Positions 37,565 through 47,878 of a DNA stretch of 64,000 nt are shown in pieces. Under the pieces are notes generated by a model. That model made no database searches. It was not told the DNA's origin and was given only the letters and a program-made list of their open reading frames with translations. Source of the DNA: JACPNO01 sp963825405 (GTDB taxonomy: Bacteria > Acidobacteriota > Terriglobia > Bryobacterales > Bryobacteraceae); NCBI GenBank assembly GCA_963825405.1, contig CAWGTB010000011.1, forward strand, positions 1-64,000, read 5' to 3'. The stretch's first letter is position 1, and each line of letters begins with the position of its first letter. The translations under genes were made by a program, and so were the position numbers.

Positions 37565-38862
37565 CTACTTCCGCCGCCTTTCAAGGGAGTGACCGGGTCG
37601 AGCGCGATCCAGAAAAAACTGCCGGCAAAATACACCGCGGCCGAGAGGTAGAAGGCGACGTTCCAATCGTTGTGGGTCCAACGCAGAATATAGCCGATCA
37701 GCACCGGTGAAATCGCGCCGCCCAAATTCCCCAGCATGTTCATGGTGCCGGAGAGCGTGCCGGCAAATTTTCCGCCGACGTCCATACAAGCGCCCCAGGC
37801 GCCGGGCATCACCAGATCGTTGGCGAAACTGGCGAAGCCCATGGCCAGCATGGCCCAGGCGGCGCTTTCCAAGCGGCTGGAGAGAAGCAGCATGCCGCTC
37901 GCCCCGGTGAATCCGATATACGCCAGCAGCTTGCGTGTGCGCGTTACGCTGCCGGTGAGGCGCGTAAGCGGCGCGGAAACTATGCCCGCCACGAAACACC
38001 CCACGCCACCCAGAAACAACGGCAGCATGTTCAGGAGCGCGCCCTTTCCCAACGACACGTGGCGGCCCTCCGCCAAATACGTGGGCAGCCAGGTGATGTA
38101 GAAATACCAGCCATACGACAGACAGAAATACTGCCCGCACAACAGCCAGACTTGCTTAGATGCGGCGAACTTCGCCCACGGCACGCCGCCATGTCCGTGC
38201 GCCAGTTCTTCGGAGCCGCGCAACAACTCGAGTTCCTGCTCGTTCACGTTGGGGTTGTCACGCGGATTGTCCCGGTACCAGCGGTAGAAAAACAGCGCCC
38301 AGACTACGCCGATCGCACCGTAGAGCATGAAGGCCTGACGCCAGTTCATATACTTGAGCGTCAGGTAAACCAGGCCGGGCGTGAAGGCTCCACCCCAGCG
38401 CGCGCTCAGCCACAGAATGCCCTGAGCGCGGACGCGCTCTTGGTGCGGCAGCCAGGTGGTGAAAGATTTCGTCAGGTTAGGAAAGCAGCCTGCCTCGCCC
38501 GCGCCGAAGAGCGCGCGCGTGATCATCAGAGAAAGAAAATTCCAGACCCAACCCGTGGCGGCGGTGAAAAACGACCACCACAGAACAATGCGCATCAGAA
38601 CTTTGCGCGGGCCAATCCAATCGCCCAAAAAACCGCCCGGAATCTCGAATAGCGCATAGGCCCATGCAAAGGCCGAGAATGCCAAGCCCATTTGCACTGT
38701 TGTTAGCCCAAGATCTTTGGTGATAGCCGGAGCGGCGCGTGAAATAGCAACGCGGTCGATGTACGTGACCACCGCCAGCGAAACGGCGTAAAAAATCACC
38801 CAGTAGCGCACGCGGGTCGCGCGGCCGGTGACACGAATCTGGTCCTGCGCGGGAATACCCAT
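37565..38862 (-). CDS. MFS transporter, anion:cation symporter-like (frameshifted at C-terminus)
   Basis: This is a 12-helix major facilitator of about 432 residues, most like the ACS family that imports hexuronates, glucarate and similar acids. Family motifs are YIDRVAISRAAPAI in helix 1, GDWIGPRKVLMR (motif A) and GAGEAGCFPNLTKSF. The last codons are disturbed. The main frame runs past the convergent gene to 37282, while a one-base shift near 37580 gives a tail SLERRRK and a stop at 37565. I take the latter as the true end. Substrate is inferred from family resemblance only. Confidence 0.85.
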
Positions 38863-38883
38863 GGAATCGTCATCAGATCATTT

Positions 38884-38912
38884 TTGTAACCGCGATTGCA
38901 AGCATGTATGTT
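38884..38912 (+). promoter_or_regulatory. Candidate promoter of the GNAT gene
   Basis: TTGTAA (38884-38889) and TATGTT (38907-38912) are separated by 17 bp in the 65-bp gap between the divergent MFS and GNAT genes. Confidence 0.5.
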
Positions 38913-38927
38913 TTGGCATACTGAAAC

Positions 38928-39711
38928 GTGCTGGACTTCCACACGGTCGAGGAGAACATGCGGCACGCCTTTCGCCTGTTCGCTTCGTCGCGCTCGAGCG
39001 GCGAGTTGCGCGAAATGCCGGGTGTGACCATCGCCTCCTCCGGCGTGATATTTTCCATGTTCAACGCGGCCTTTCTCGCCGCCCCGGTAGAGGCGGATCA
39101 GGAGATGGACCGCCGCATCACCACGGCGGGTGTGCATTTTGGCGCGCGCGGCGTGAATTGGTCGTACTGGGTTTGCGAAGGCTGGTTGGAAGCGCGAGTC
39201 CGGCGGAACGCGGAAGACCTTTTCGCCAAACATCATCTGTATTTGGCGGCCACACTGCCGGGCATGGCAGCCGAGCGCGTGTCTGGTCCCGTGCGCGCGC
39301 TGCCCGCGCTCGACATCCGGCGCGTCCAGAACGGACCCACCTGGAACGCGTTCTGCGATATCGGCTCCGCATGTTTTCAAGTGCCAATCGGCTGGTTCCG
39401 CGAGGTGTTCGAAGAAGAAGGGCTATGGAAAAACGGCTTGGCCGGCTACGTGGGTTACCGTCGACGGCGAAGCGGTGGCGACCGCAGCCACGGTCACCAA
39501 CGCGGGCGTCGTAGGCGTTTACAACGTGGGGACACTGCCCGGCCACCAACGCCGCGGCTACGGCGAAAGCATGATGCGCCATGTGCTGGCTCGGGCGCGC
39601 GAAGAGCACGGGGTGGAGCGCACCATCCTGCAATCCACAAAGGATGGGATGCGCCTGTATAAGCGCATGGGCTACGCGGAGGTCACGAAGGTGGCGGTGT
39701 ATACGACTTGA
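38928..39711 (+). CDS. GNAT-family acetyltransferase (frameshifted)
   Basis: This is a ~260-residue protein. The N-terminal half is unassigned. The C-terminal half holds a GNAT acetyl-CoA site, VYNVGTLPGHQRRGYGESMM (the R/QxxGxG/A type motif), and a final strand-helix MRLYKRMGYAEVTKVAVY. The frame shifts near 39465, between the two halves. Start GTG 38928 has no Shine-Dalgarno. The acceptor substrate is unknown. Its 3' end lies 9 bp from a palindromic element. Confidence 0.78.
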
Positions 39712-39720
39712 AGGAAAACG

Positions 39721-39811
39721 TTTCTCGCAGAGACGCAGAGTACGCAGAGAACTACTAAGACTTTCTTATTCCTAACGATTTTCTCCGCGTTCTCTGCGTC
39801 TCTGCGAGAAA
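39721..39811. repeat. Long palindromic element, copy 1, built from CGCAGAG heptamers
   Basis: Left arm 39721-39751 and right arm 39781-39811 are inverted repeats, 29 of 31 bases matching, around a 29-nt loop. Each arm has three heptamers of the CGCAGAG type (left arm: 39726, 39734, 39743). It lies between the GNAT gene and the 3' end of hutH. The hutH frame ends inside the element. Copy 2 is at 57506-57589. Confidence 0.93.
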
Positions 39812-41315
39812 ATTGGACTTAGCAGTAGTCCCCCGGCGATCGCTTCAGCCAATTTCGCAATGGGCGTGGACAGCACTTGGTCACCCGCCACTTCCGGACA
39901 CACGGAACGAACTCGCGCGCGCGCAGTCTCAAGAGGCGCGCTGGTCCGCAGCGGCCGCAGAAAATCCAGCGCGCGCACCGCGGCCAGCGCCTCGATCGCC
40001 AGCACGGCGCGCGTGTTCTCCACCACGCGCTTCCACTTGAGCGCGGACGTCATGCCCATGCTGACGAAATCTTCCTTGTTGCCGCTGGTGGTGATCGAGC
40101 CGGGCGACGCCGGAGTAGCCAGCACGCGATTCTCGGCCACCAGGCGCGGCGGCGGTCACCTGCGCCATCATCAAGCCGGATTCCAGACCCGCGTGCTGCG
40201 GCGAGAAATGCCGGCAGACCTTCGTTGAGCGCCGGATTCACCAGGCGATCGATGCGGCGCTCGGAGATGCCGGCCAGCCCGCGTCGAGCGCCACCGCCAG
40301 ATAATCGAGCTGGAACGCCAGCGGCTGGCCGTGAAAATTGCCGCCGGAGATAATTTCGTCGCCGAAGACCAGTGGATTGTCGGTGGCGGAGTTCAGCTCG
40401 ATCGCGAACACGCGGCGCGCCTCCGCCAGCGAGTCGCGCACCGCGCCGTGCACTTGCGGGGCGCAGCGCAGCGAATATGCATCCTGCACGCGCCGGCACG
40501 TCGCGTGCGACGCGCGAATCTCGCTGCCTTCGAGCAGACGCAGCAGGCGGCGGGCGCTGGCGATTTGGCCCGCATGCGGGCGCGACGTCATGGACGCGCT
40601 CATCGAACGCGCGCGGCGTTCCGCGCAAGGCGTCGAGCGTCAGGGCGCAGACGACATCCGCGGTGTCCGTCAAGGTTTCAGCCGCCGCCAGTTCGAGGCA
40701 CCCCACAGCCAGCATCGCCTGCGTGCCGTTGATGAGCGAGACGCCTTCTTTGCAGGCGAGTTCGAGCGGCTCGATGCCGGCGCGTTGCAGCGCTTCAGCG
40801 CCCGCCATGCGCTGGCCGCCAAACTCCGCTTCGCCTTCCCCGATCAGCACCAGCGCCATGTGCGCCAGAGGCGCCAGGTCGCCGCTCGCACCCACGCTGC
40901 CTTGGGACGGCACGACCGGCGTGACACCGGCGTCCAGCATCTGGCAAAGCCTTTCGGCCACCAGCGGACGGATGCCGGAAAATCCTTTGGCCAGGACATT
41001 GGCGCGAATCAGCATCATGGCCCGCACGGCCGGCGCTGACAGCGGCTCACCGACGCCGGCAGAATGCGATCGCACCAGGTTGCGCTGCAATTGACTTAGA
41101 TCTTCAGGAGCGACGCGAACATCAGCCAGCAGGCCAACACCCGTATTGACACCGTACACGGCCTCCTCGCCGCTCGCGAGGCGCTCGACCACCGCGCGCG
41201 ACCGCCGCATGTTCTCGATAGCACGCTCGGCGATGGAGGCGGGCTCGTGGCTGCCGGCTACGGAAACTACTTGTTCGATTGTGAGGCTCGCACCGTCGAG
41301 GACCACCATGCCCAC
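39772..41315 (-). CDS. hutH: Histidine ammonia-lyase (frameshifted)
   Basis: HAL converts histidine to urocanate and ammonia, the first step of histidine degradation. The MIO prosthetic group forms from the Ala-Ser-Gly in [17 protein letters not shown]. The substrate region [10 protein letters not shown] and [17 protein letters not shown] are conserved. The frame changes about four times (near 40610, 40260, 40205 and 40150), but segments join as one HAL of about 510 residues. The last ~12 codons and the stop come from the palindromic element. No hutU, hutI or hutG is adjacent, so it is also possibly a related aromatic or tyrosine ammonia-lyase. Confidence 0.85.
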
Positions 41316-41350
41316 GATGGTACTCCGAAAGGTGGCAAGCGCATTCGCAA

Positions 41351-43638
41351 CTATTCTAGCGGCAGCAGCACGATATTACTTTCGACTCCGTTGGAGGTAG
41401 CGGTGAGCGGCACGGTCACGCCGTGCGGCAGATTATCGGTAATGCGAAAACGGATGGCGCTCACGCCGACGCTGCCGGCCGCGGCCCCGGCCCAATCAGG
41501 GAGAAGTGCGATGTCTCCGGCTTTCAACTGGACCGCGGTCAGTAGCCCGGGTAATCCGCTGGCGGGCGTTGCTACGCCGTCGAGCGGCGGCGTCTTGTAC
41601 GACCCGAATCCGGTGCCCAGCACCGTGACAGCTTCACCGCGGCGGGCGGGACTGGCCGTAGTCACGATCGAGCCGTCTTCGTGGTACCCCACCACGATGG
41701 GCGTGTTTCCGCTCAGACTGTAGAACAGGCCGGGCGCGTTGGGCGCGACCGAGAATCCGGCGGCTACGTCCTGGCCATTCCAGGAGACGGTCAGGGTCTG
41801 ATTTCCCGGGACCGCGTCGGACGGCACCTGCACATTGATCTGTTCGGGCGAAACGAACAGCAGCGGAAGCGTTTTACCGCCGCTGGTAACGACCACGCCA
41901 TTCAACGCTCGCGGCAGCGGGCTGCCGGGACCAGCGGCAATGCTGGGAGCGAGGTTTGCTCCATAGATGGATGCAATCGACCCCGGAGCCACACTCTTGA
42001 GCGGCGTCTGACCGGCGGCGTTGATAATACCGCCGTCAGCCACGAACGGGACGGCATCGAATAGGGCCAGCACCACGCGGGGAACGGTGATGTCGATCCA
42101 GAAGGGCCGATAGTAGCCAGTTGCGTCGCCGCCCCAGGTCTTGAACTTGAATCCGTCGAGCGCGGTGGTCATGATTTGCACCGTCGCTCCCGCCGGGTAG
42201 AAGCCGTCCGCGGAAGATGGAGTCATCTGAAACGTGCCGCTCTTTGCCGGACTGGGTGTGACCGTGAGCAAGTAAGCATAGCTGTAGGGAGCGCGCAGGA
42301 GCTGCGGCGCAGCGGTGAATGTCAGCGTGCGCGCCGCCAGCGGCGAGTCGAGCCAACCGGCGAAATTTAAGCGCGTGTCCACGGCCAGCCCTACTGCCGC
42401 CGGAGCCACCACATGCACGATCGCGCCGAGAGGCCGCTGCAGGTTGCAGGGCGTCGCGCAATCTACGCCATCGACTGCCATCAGCACGCCCTGCGGCGTC
42501 GAATCGACGATGATGATGCCGAAACTGGTGTACGAAGCCGTCAGGCGGATGCCGCTCGCGGCCATGCGCGGTGGTGAAAACAAAATTCTGCGTCGCCGGC
42601 CCCCCGTTCGACCAGGATTGGAATGTGTACTTGCGGGTACCTCCTAAATCGACCTGCGTATCGGGAGCGGTGATCGTGTGGGCGCTGCCCGCGGACCACG
42701 AAAAATTATAGGACGGCCAGTTGTCGCGGCCATCAATGAGCAGCTTCAGTCCGGGCGGATCGGTAAAAAAGCTGGCGCGGCCGCCGGGCACGAATGTCGC
42801 CGTAACCGTCGCACTTCCCTGCTGCATGGTGTAGGTATGCGTCGAAGCCCCGCCGTCGCTCCAGGAGGCAAACACCCAGGTATTGCCGTGGCCGTCCACC
42901 TGCGGCTCGATCACGCCCAGCGTGTGTACCGTCCCTACTCCCCATTCGAGCGATGTGGGTGAACGCAAGATAGTGCGATCGGCCAGAATCTGGAACCCGG
43001 GCGGCGAGGTCACGATGGTGATGTTTTGCGCCGAGATAAAGATGGGAAATAACTGGATCGGGATTGGTCAGCGTAAAGGAAGCCAGGAACGCCTGCGTTC
43101 CGCTGGCGAGACCCGGACTCCACCCGGTGAATACCCAGCCCGGCGCCGGGTTGGCTTGGAGCGTCACCAGCGTTCCGGCCTCCAGGTACACATCCTGGCT
43201 CACAAAATACGGCACACCATTGATGAGGATTTGTCCCGGCCAGCCCGGGCACGTGCGCGGATCGGGAGCGCCACAGGAATTGAAGTAGTTCAGCGAGACC
43301 GCAAACAGCTCGGTAACCTTGGCCTTGTAGTACGTAATCGCCGGATCGGCCGTAATCACAATCGTGTTCGCCGATGAGGTGAATTCGCCGCTCGAATCGG
43401 TCCAGCCCTGAAAGACCATCTTGGTCGCAGCGATGAACCTGGGCTCCTGCACCTGCTGAATCGTCAACGTATGCTTGCTGCCAGCAGGCCACAGGAAAGC
43501 TGCCGACCCGTAGTACGCCTGGCCGTCGACCGTAATCGTCGCTCCGGCTGGATCGCTATAAATGCTGGTCTCGTTGATGGTCTGCCCGGAGACCACCATG
43601 GTCCCGAGCCATAGGCTGATGCCGATAAGGCGCTTCAT
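41351..43638 (-). CDS. Secreted repeat protein with Solibacter TIGR03437 C-terminal domain (frameshifted)
   Basis: This is a ~760-residue exported protein with the signal peptide MKRLIGISLWLGTMVVSGQ. Several beta-type repeats carry the pattern of an aromatic-GWS segment, for example VFQGWTDSSGEF, VFTGWSPGLASG, VFASWSDGGAS and TFQSWSNGGPA. The last ~230 residues match the Solibacter C-terminal domain: VAPGSIASIYGANLA, LPLLFVSPEQINVQVP and VTVLGTGFG. That domain is largely confined to this lineage and ends surface or secreted proteins. Frames change near 43025 and 42570. Function is unknown; adhesion or polymer binding is possible. Confidence 0.83.
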
Positions 43639-43720
43639 CTATGGGTATATTCGTCAGGTTTGCGGAGGAGGTGGATTCCGGGAAGCCCTTAGAACGGGGC
43701 GGTAAAACCCCTGATCTGGA

Positions 43721-43733
43721 TATAATGCCAGTC
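43721..43733 (+). promoter_or_regulatory. -10 element giving a probable leaderless mRNA
   Basis: TATAAT at 43721-43726 lies 7 nt before GTG 43734. No clear -35 is visible. Confidence 0.45.
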
Positions 43734-44382
43734 GTGACTGCCCGTCTCGCCTCTCGCCTGCCTGTTGGGGGCTGCCCTTCTCGCCGGTGCCAACAAGAAG
43801 GTTCCTTTGCGCACCGCCAGCAACGAAACGGTGGAGATCACCGCGAACATCTTTCTCGACCGCGAGGGCATACGGCAATTAGTCGGCTCAGACCTGGAAG
43901 GCCATTACATAGTGGTCGAAATCCATCTGGAGCCGAAAGACGAAAAGAAAGTCACCATCCGCCGCGACGACTTCGTGATGCACACCGATAAGGATGGCGA
44001 GCGAGTCCGCCCGTTTGCGCCCAGCCAGATCGCCGGGGCAGGCGCGCTGGTGGTCGCGCAATCGGAGGATGGCGGTCCAGGCTTTGCGCGCAATGGCGAT
44101 GGCCCCATCGTCGGCGGGTTGGGCGGTGGGCGGCCGCGCCGCATGGGCGGCGATGGCACAGCGAGCGGCGGAGGCAGTGGCAGCGCATCGGCTAGCATGA
44201 AGGGTGCAAACGATAAGCCGGGCGAGTTGCTCGATGTGCTCAAGCAGAAGGAGCTGCCCGTGAAAGAAACCAGCGCCGCGGTGAGCGGGCTGCTCTATTT
44301 CCCGATGGAAAAGCAGAAGCTCAAAGATCTGGAACTTATCTACAATACGCCGGAGGGCAAGCTTACAATCCGTTTCCGCTGA
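43734..44382 (+). CDS. Exported protein of unknown function (frameshifted in leader)
   Basis: This is a ~216-residue protein. GTG 43734 opens MTARLA; a one-base shift near 43752 continues as LACLLGAALLAGANKK, together a good signal peptide. The mature part starts with a beta-domain (ETVEITANIFLDREGIRQLV, then DDFVMHTDKDGERVRPF). It then has a Gly-rich linker of about 45 residues and ends with a short conserved-looking segment (VSGLLYFPMEKQKLKDLELI). I do not recognise a function, though the last part resembles proteins annotated with a DUF4352-type fold. Confidence 0.72.
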
Positions 44383-44415
44383 GCGGTCGGCCGGCATTCC
44401 GCTCCTACGTTTCCT

Positions 44416-45510
44416 ATGCTGATTTCTGACATCGATACGCCCGCCCTTGCCGTCGACCTGGACATCATGGAGCGCAATTTGCACCGGGTGGCGGATTACA
44501 CCCGCCAGCACGGCCTGCGCTTGCGGCCCCATACCAAGACCCACAAGTCGCCGGTGATCGGCAGGCGGCAAGTGACACTAGGCGCGGTCGGCCTTACGGT
44601 CGCCAAGGTCGGCGAGGCGGAGGTGATGCAGGCTGCCGAGCCGCCCGATTTGTTGGTGGCGTACCCGGTTGTGGGGCGCGCCAAGCTGGATCGGCTGATG
44701 CAGGTAGCGGAGACGACGCGCGTGACGGTGGCGCTCGATAGCCTGGTCGCCGCGCAGCAGCTCTCCGCTGCCGCCAAGCAGGCCATGCGCGAAATCGGCG
44801 TCCTGGCTGAGTTCGACGCCGGCCTGGGACGCGTGGGGGTTTCGCCCGGTCAGGATCTGCTCGATCTGGCTCGGGCTATTTTGAAGCTCCCCGGCTTGCG
44901 CTTCGAAGGGCTGGCGTTTTATCCCGGATATATCAAAGCGGGAGGCGAGGAGGCGCACAAAGCCATTCAGGAGCTGAGCCGCCTGGTCCAGTCGGTTCTC
45001 GAGGATTTCAAACGCGCCGGCATCGCGGTGCGCATCGTCAGCGGCGGCTCGACGCCTTCGTTCTATCAATCGCACGAAGTTGCCGGACTCACCGAGGTCC
45101 GTCCGGGCACCTACGTTTATAACGATCTCAACACTGTGATCAGCGGCGCGTGCACGCTTGAAGATTGCGCCGCGTCGGTGCTTGTGACGGTGGCCTCGAC
45201 GTCCCGCCCAGGGCAAGTCATCATCGATGGCGGCTCGAAGACTTTTTCCTCCGACCGCTTGAACCTGGCCGACACGGTTACGTTTGGCCGTGTAACCGAA
45301 GCCCCCGGCTGCGTGTTTCATCGTATGAATGAGGAGCACGGATTCGTGGATGTGACCCAGGCGGGGCGCACTTTCTCGGTGGGGGACCGCCTACGCCTGA
45401 TTCCTAACCATGTTTGCGTAGTGATGAATTTACACGAATGTGTTTACGGAGTGCGCGGGGACAAAGTAGAGGAAATCTGGAAAGTGGAGGGACGAGGCAA
45501 GCTGCGATAG
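44416..45510 (+). CDS. D-threonine aldolase/D-serine dehydratase-like PLP enzyme
   Basis: This is a fold-type III PLP enzyme of 364 residues. The alanine racemase-like barrel opens DIDTPALAVDLDIMERN, and the PLP lysine lies in RPHTKTHK (residues 37-44). A C-terminal metal site typical of the family is seen as NHVCVVMN. Members cleave D-threonine to glycine and acetaldehyde or deaminate D-serine. The frame is intact. A strong hairpin covers the stop codon. No nearby gene points to a pathway. Confidence 0.9.
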   Translation: MLISDIDTPALAVDLDIMERNLHRVADYTRQHGLRLRPHTKTHKSPVIGRRQVTLGAVGLTVAKVGEAEVMQAAEPPDLLVAYPVVGRAKLDRLMQVAETTRVTVALDSLVAAQQLSAAAKQAMREIGVLAEFDAGLGRVGVSPGQDLLDLARAILKLPGLRFEGLAFYPGYIKAGGEEAHKAIQELSRLVQSVLEDFKRAGIAVRIVSGGSTPSFYQSHEVAGLTEVRPGTYVYNDLNTVISGACTLEDCAASVLVTVASTSRPGQVIIDGGSKTFSSDRLNLADTVTFGRVTEAPGCVFHRMNEEHGFVDVTQAGRTFSVGDRLRLIPNHVCVVMNLHECVYGVRGDKVEEIWKVEGRGKLR

Positions 45511-45519
45511 CTGCCTCGC
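45491..45519 (+). terminator. Hairpin at the 3' end of the D-threonine aldolase-like gene
   Basis: CGAGGCAAGCT (45493-45503) and AGCTGCCTCG (45509-45518) pair around GCGAT with one bulged A. No T-run follows. A second small hairpin, AGCGGC-CCAA-GCCGCT, lies at 45539-45554 in the gap between convergent genes. Confidence 0.4.
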
Positions 45520-45557
45520 CCGCTCCCTGAAGTCAAACAGCGGCCCAAGCCGCTTCC

Positions 45558-45857
45558 CTACATCTTGACGCTGTCAACCGCGATCGTGTCACCCTTCATT
45601 TTGCCGCTGATGGTGACTTTGTGGCCAACATGATCCTGGACCTTGGCTTGGTCGTCAATCTTGTAAACTTTGCCGTCAGACACGAAAACCGCGGCGCTAC
45701 CGCCCTTTACGCAAGTCTCTGCGCACTTGGCATGGGCTTCGCTGCTGCCCTTAGCCCCGCACTTGGCATCTGAAATATATCCCGTCCATTCCGCGGCCAT
45801 TGCGGACACGGTGAACAACGACAACACCAAAGCAAATGCAATCACAAGTCTTTTCAA
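45558..45857 (-). CDS. Small periplasmic Cys-rich protein of unknown function
   Basis: This gene encodes 99 residues from TTG 45857, chosen because AGGAGGT lies 7 nt upstream and a signal peptide (KRLVIAFALVLSLFTVSAMA) follows at once. The mature domain reads AEWTGYISDAKCG, HAKCAETCVKGGSAAVFVSD and DHVGHKVTISGKMKGDTI. The three cysteines and the OB-like strand pattern resemble small exported proteins common in Acidobacteria. Function is unknown. It diverges from the sigma-factor gene. Confidence 0.82.
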   Translation of the reverse strand: MKRLVIAFALVLSLFTVSAMAAEWTGYISDAKCGAKGSSEAHAKCAETCVKGGSAAVFVSDGKVYKIDDQAKVQDHVGHKVTISGKMKGDTIAVDSVKM

Positions 45858-45878
45858 AGCTAGTACCTCCTGGCAGAT

Positions 45879-46745
45879 TTGATGGAAAATCAGACTGACT
45901 ATAGCCCAGATGGGGCAAGGAAGCAAGCGGCCGGTCTGTCAAGGGACGCTACCGGCGTGGCGACAATCTGCCGATGTAATGCGTTGGGTCCCAAGACGCG
46001 CAAAAGCCAGCCGGCGACGCCCGAGACGACAGCCGAAGCCAGGGAACGCCTGATTCTCGAGCACTTACCGCAAGTCCGGCTCATCGCCCGTCGCATCTAC
46101 GAACGGCTCCCCGACACCGTCAGTCTCGACGATATCACTTCGATGGGCGTGATCGGCCTGATCGCCGCGGTGGATCATTTTGAAACCAGCCATAACGTAA
46201 AGCTCAAAACCTATGCCGAGTACAAAATTCGGGGGGCGATTCTGGACAGCCTGCGCGGTTTAGATTGGGCGCCGCGCCAGAAACGCAAGATGGCCAAGCA
46301 AATCCAAGCAGCCATTGCCGCCGCAGGGCAGCGCCTGCAACGTGAACCTAGGGAGGAAGAGGTCGCCGAACAACTGCAGCTGAGCCTGCCCGATTACCAT
46401 CGCCGGCTGATCGAGGTGCAAGGGCTGGGGATGGGGCATCTGGCATACGCCGCACATCAGGACGGGCGCGACGTACTCGAATACGTTCCCGACAGCCAAG
46501 ACCTGCTGCCTTCCCGCCTGCTCGAGCGCAGCGAGCTCGAGAAATTGCTGGCAGAGGCCATCGAGCAAATGTCGCCGATGGATCGCGCCGTGATCAACCT
46601 GTATTACCAGGATGAGCTTACGCTGCGCCAGATTGCTCAGGTGGTCCATTTGCATCAATCCCGGATTTCCCAACTCAAAGCACAGGCTATCTCGCGGCTG
46701 CGTATCTACGTAGAAGCGCGTTGGCCCAGCCAGCGCGGCGTGTGA
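45879..46745 (+). CDS. RNA polymerase sigma factor, FliA/WhiG type
   Basis: This is a group 3 sigma factor of up to 288 residues. Region 2 shows LPQVRLIARRIYERLPDTVS, DDITSMGVIGLIAAVDHFE and KTYAEYKIRGAILDSLRGLDWAPR, the latter typical of FliA/WhiG. Region 3 includes REPREEEVAEQL, and region 4 holds LTLRQIAQVVHLHQSRISQL. The true start is uncertain: ATG 45879 overlaps the divergent gene's ribosome-binding region, and GTG 45957 is a shorter option. No flagellar or chemotaxis gene lies in the window, so its regulon may not be motility. Confidence 0.88.
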   Translation: MMENQTDYSPDGARKQAAGLSRDATGVATICRCNALGPKTRKSQPATPETTAEARERLILEHLPQVRLIARRIYERLPDTVSLDDITSMGVIGLIAAVDHFETSHNVKLKTYAEYKIRGAILDSLRGLDWAPRQKRKMAKQIQAAIAAAGQRLQREPREEEVAEQLQLSLPDYHRRLIEVQGLGMGHLAYAAHQDGRDVLEYVPDSQDLLPSRLLERSELEKLLAEAIEQMSPMDRAVINLYYQDELTLRQIAQVVHLHQSRISQLKAQAISRLRIYVEARWPSQRGV

Positions 46746-46761
46746 GCGGACAGTGACGCTC

Positions 46762-47031
46762 TCAGCAGCGGTGCTTCGACAAGTGCACACTCAGATCCCA
46801 GGATGCTTTGAGGTGTTCCCCGCGCAGGTGAAGCGCGGTCGCATTCACGGATCGGGCTAGATCGATCGGCGGGAGCGACGCCCCCATTTCACTAATTGCC
46901 GGAGGCCGCAATTGTCCCGCCGGATCAATGGGAAAGCCCGATTCCCTGGCTGCTTCTAGGTAGGCATTCCACCCGGCGGTGCATTTGTGTTGCAAGCTGT
47001 CCTTTTCGGGGCACTTCATAATTGACATCAT
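46762..47031 (-). CDS. Small Cys/His protein of unknown function
   Basis: This gene encodes 89 residues starting MMSIMKCPEKDSLQHKCTAG, preceded by GGAG. It has two N-terminal cysteines and a C-terminal KHRC. A central helix-like stretch (TAGWNAYLEAARESGFPI) follows. I know no family. Base composition is like its neighbours, and the ORF has no strong rival on the opposite strand, but its coding status is not proven. Confidence 0.5.
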   Translation of the reverse strand: MMSIMKCPEKDSLQHKCTAGWNAYLEAARESGFPIDPAGQLRPPAISEMGASLPPIDLARSVNATALHLRGEHLKASWDLSVHLSKHRC

Positions 47032-47097
47032 ATCTCCGCGAGCCGAGCTGCTGCTCTGTGGTTGCCGCGGATTTGTGAAACCGGCTAGAGTGAAAGC

Positions 47098-47874
47098 CTG
47101 CCGCCGTCTTCGCTCACCTCGTGGTTCCCTGGCATTCTGCTGCTCGCAACCGTTACCGCCTGCCTAAGCGCGGCTGCCGGAATCTACCTGCCGGCGGCTC
47201 GGGCCAGCGCGCTTCGCATGATTCCGTTTGGCGGCGGGCTGCTGTTGGGCGTTTCCCTTTTCGGTATGCTGCCCGAGCTGGCCAATGAATCCGGCTGGTG
47301 GAGAGGCCTGCTCTTATTCGCGGCCGGTTACGCGGCGTTGTGGCTGGTGAACCGCGTGGTCTATCCTGTGTGCCCTTCCTGCGCGCATGATCACGACCAC
47401 GCCGGCTGCGAAATGCCGCTTCACGGATTCACCGGACCGCTGGTCGCCGCCGCGATTCTGCACAGCTTTCTGGATGGCTGGAGCATCGTGACGGCGGAAC
47501 GCGCAACCCTGGTAAGCATGCGCCTGGCGCTGCCGCTGGCCGTGGCGTTGCACAAGATTCCCGAAGGCATGGCGATGGGCGCCATTCTGCATGCTTCGGT
47601 TTCAACGCGGCGCGCGGCTCTGGCATGGTGTCTGTTGGCACAGGTGCCTACTCTGGCCGGGGGCGCCGTCGGACGGCTGCTAAACCCGCGCCTGGCGAGC
47701 GACTGGCTGAGCTATCCGTTGGCAGTGGCGGGCGGGTTCTTGTTCTATCTGGGATTTCACGCCGTCCACGGAGAATGGAAGCGGCGTGGAGCGCGCGCAG
47801 CGTTTACGCCAGCGTTGGCAGGGGCAGCAGGCGCGGCTGTGTTGCAACAAGGTGCTCGCCTGCTTTTCGGCTGA
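47098..47874 (+). CDS. ZIP-family metal transporter
   Basis: This is a Zn/Fe-type ZIP permease. Membrane segments include GILLLATVTACLSAAAGIYL, GGLLLGVSLFGMLPEL, LALPLAVALHKIPEGMAMG and YPLAVAGGFLFYLGFHAV. The family metal sites are HSFLDGWS and HKIPEGMAMG, and a His/Cys loop CPSCAHDHDHAGC follows the third helix. The first ATG in frame (47218) would delete the first helix, so the real protein starts upstream. The frame is open back to 47089 with no ATG, GTG or TTG; CTG 47098 is a guess, and a frameshift upstream is also possible. Confidence 0.85.
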   Translation: MPPSSLTSWFPGILLLATVTACLSAAAGIYLPAARASALRMIPFGGGLLLGVSLFGMLPELANESGWWRGLLLFAAGYAALWLVNRVVYPVCPSCAHDHDHAGCEMPLHGFTGPLVAAAILHSFLDGWSIVTAERATLVSMRLALPLAVALHKIPEGMAMGAILHASVSTRRAALAWCLLAQVPTLAGGAVGRLLNPRLASDWLSYPLAVAGGFLFYLGFHAVHGEWKRRGARAAFTPALAGAAGAAVLQQGARLLFG

Positions 47875-47878
47875 TCCG

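Noticed and set aside
39721..39811. Intrinsic terminator between GNAT and hutH
   Set aside because: The stem is long enough, but the near-identical copy at 57506-57589 and lack of a proper T-run show a dispersed element; termination could be a side effect.
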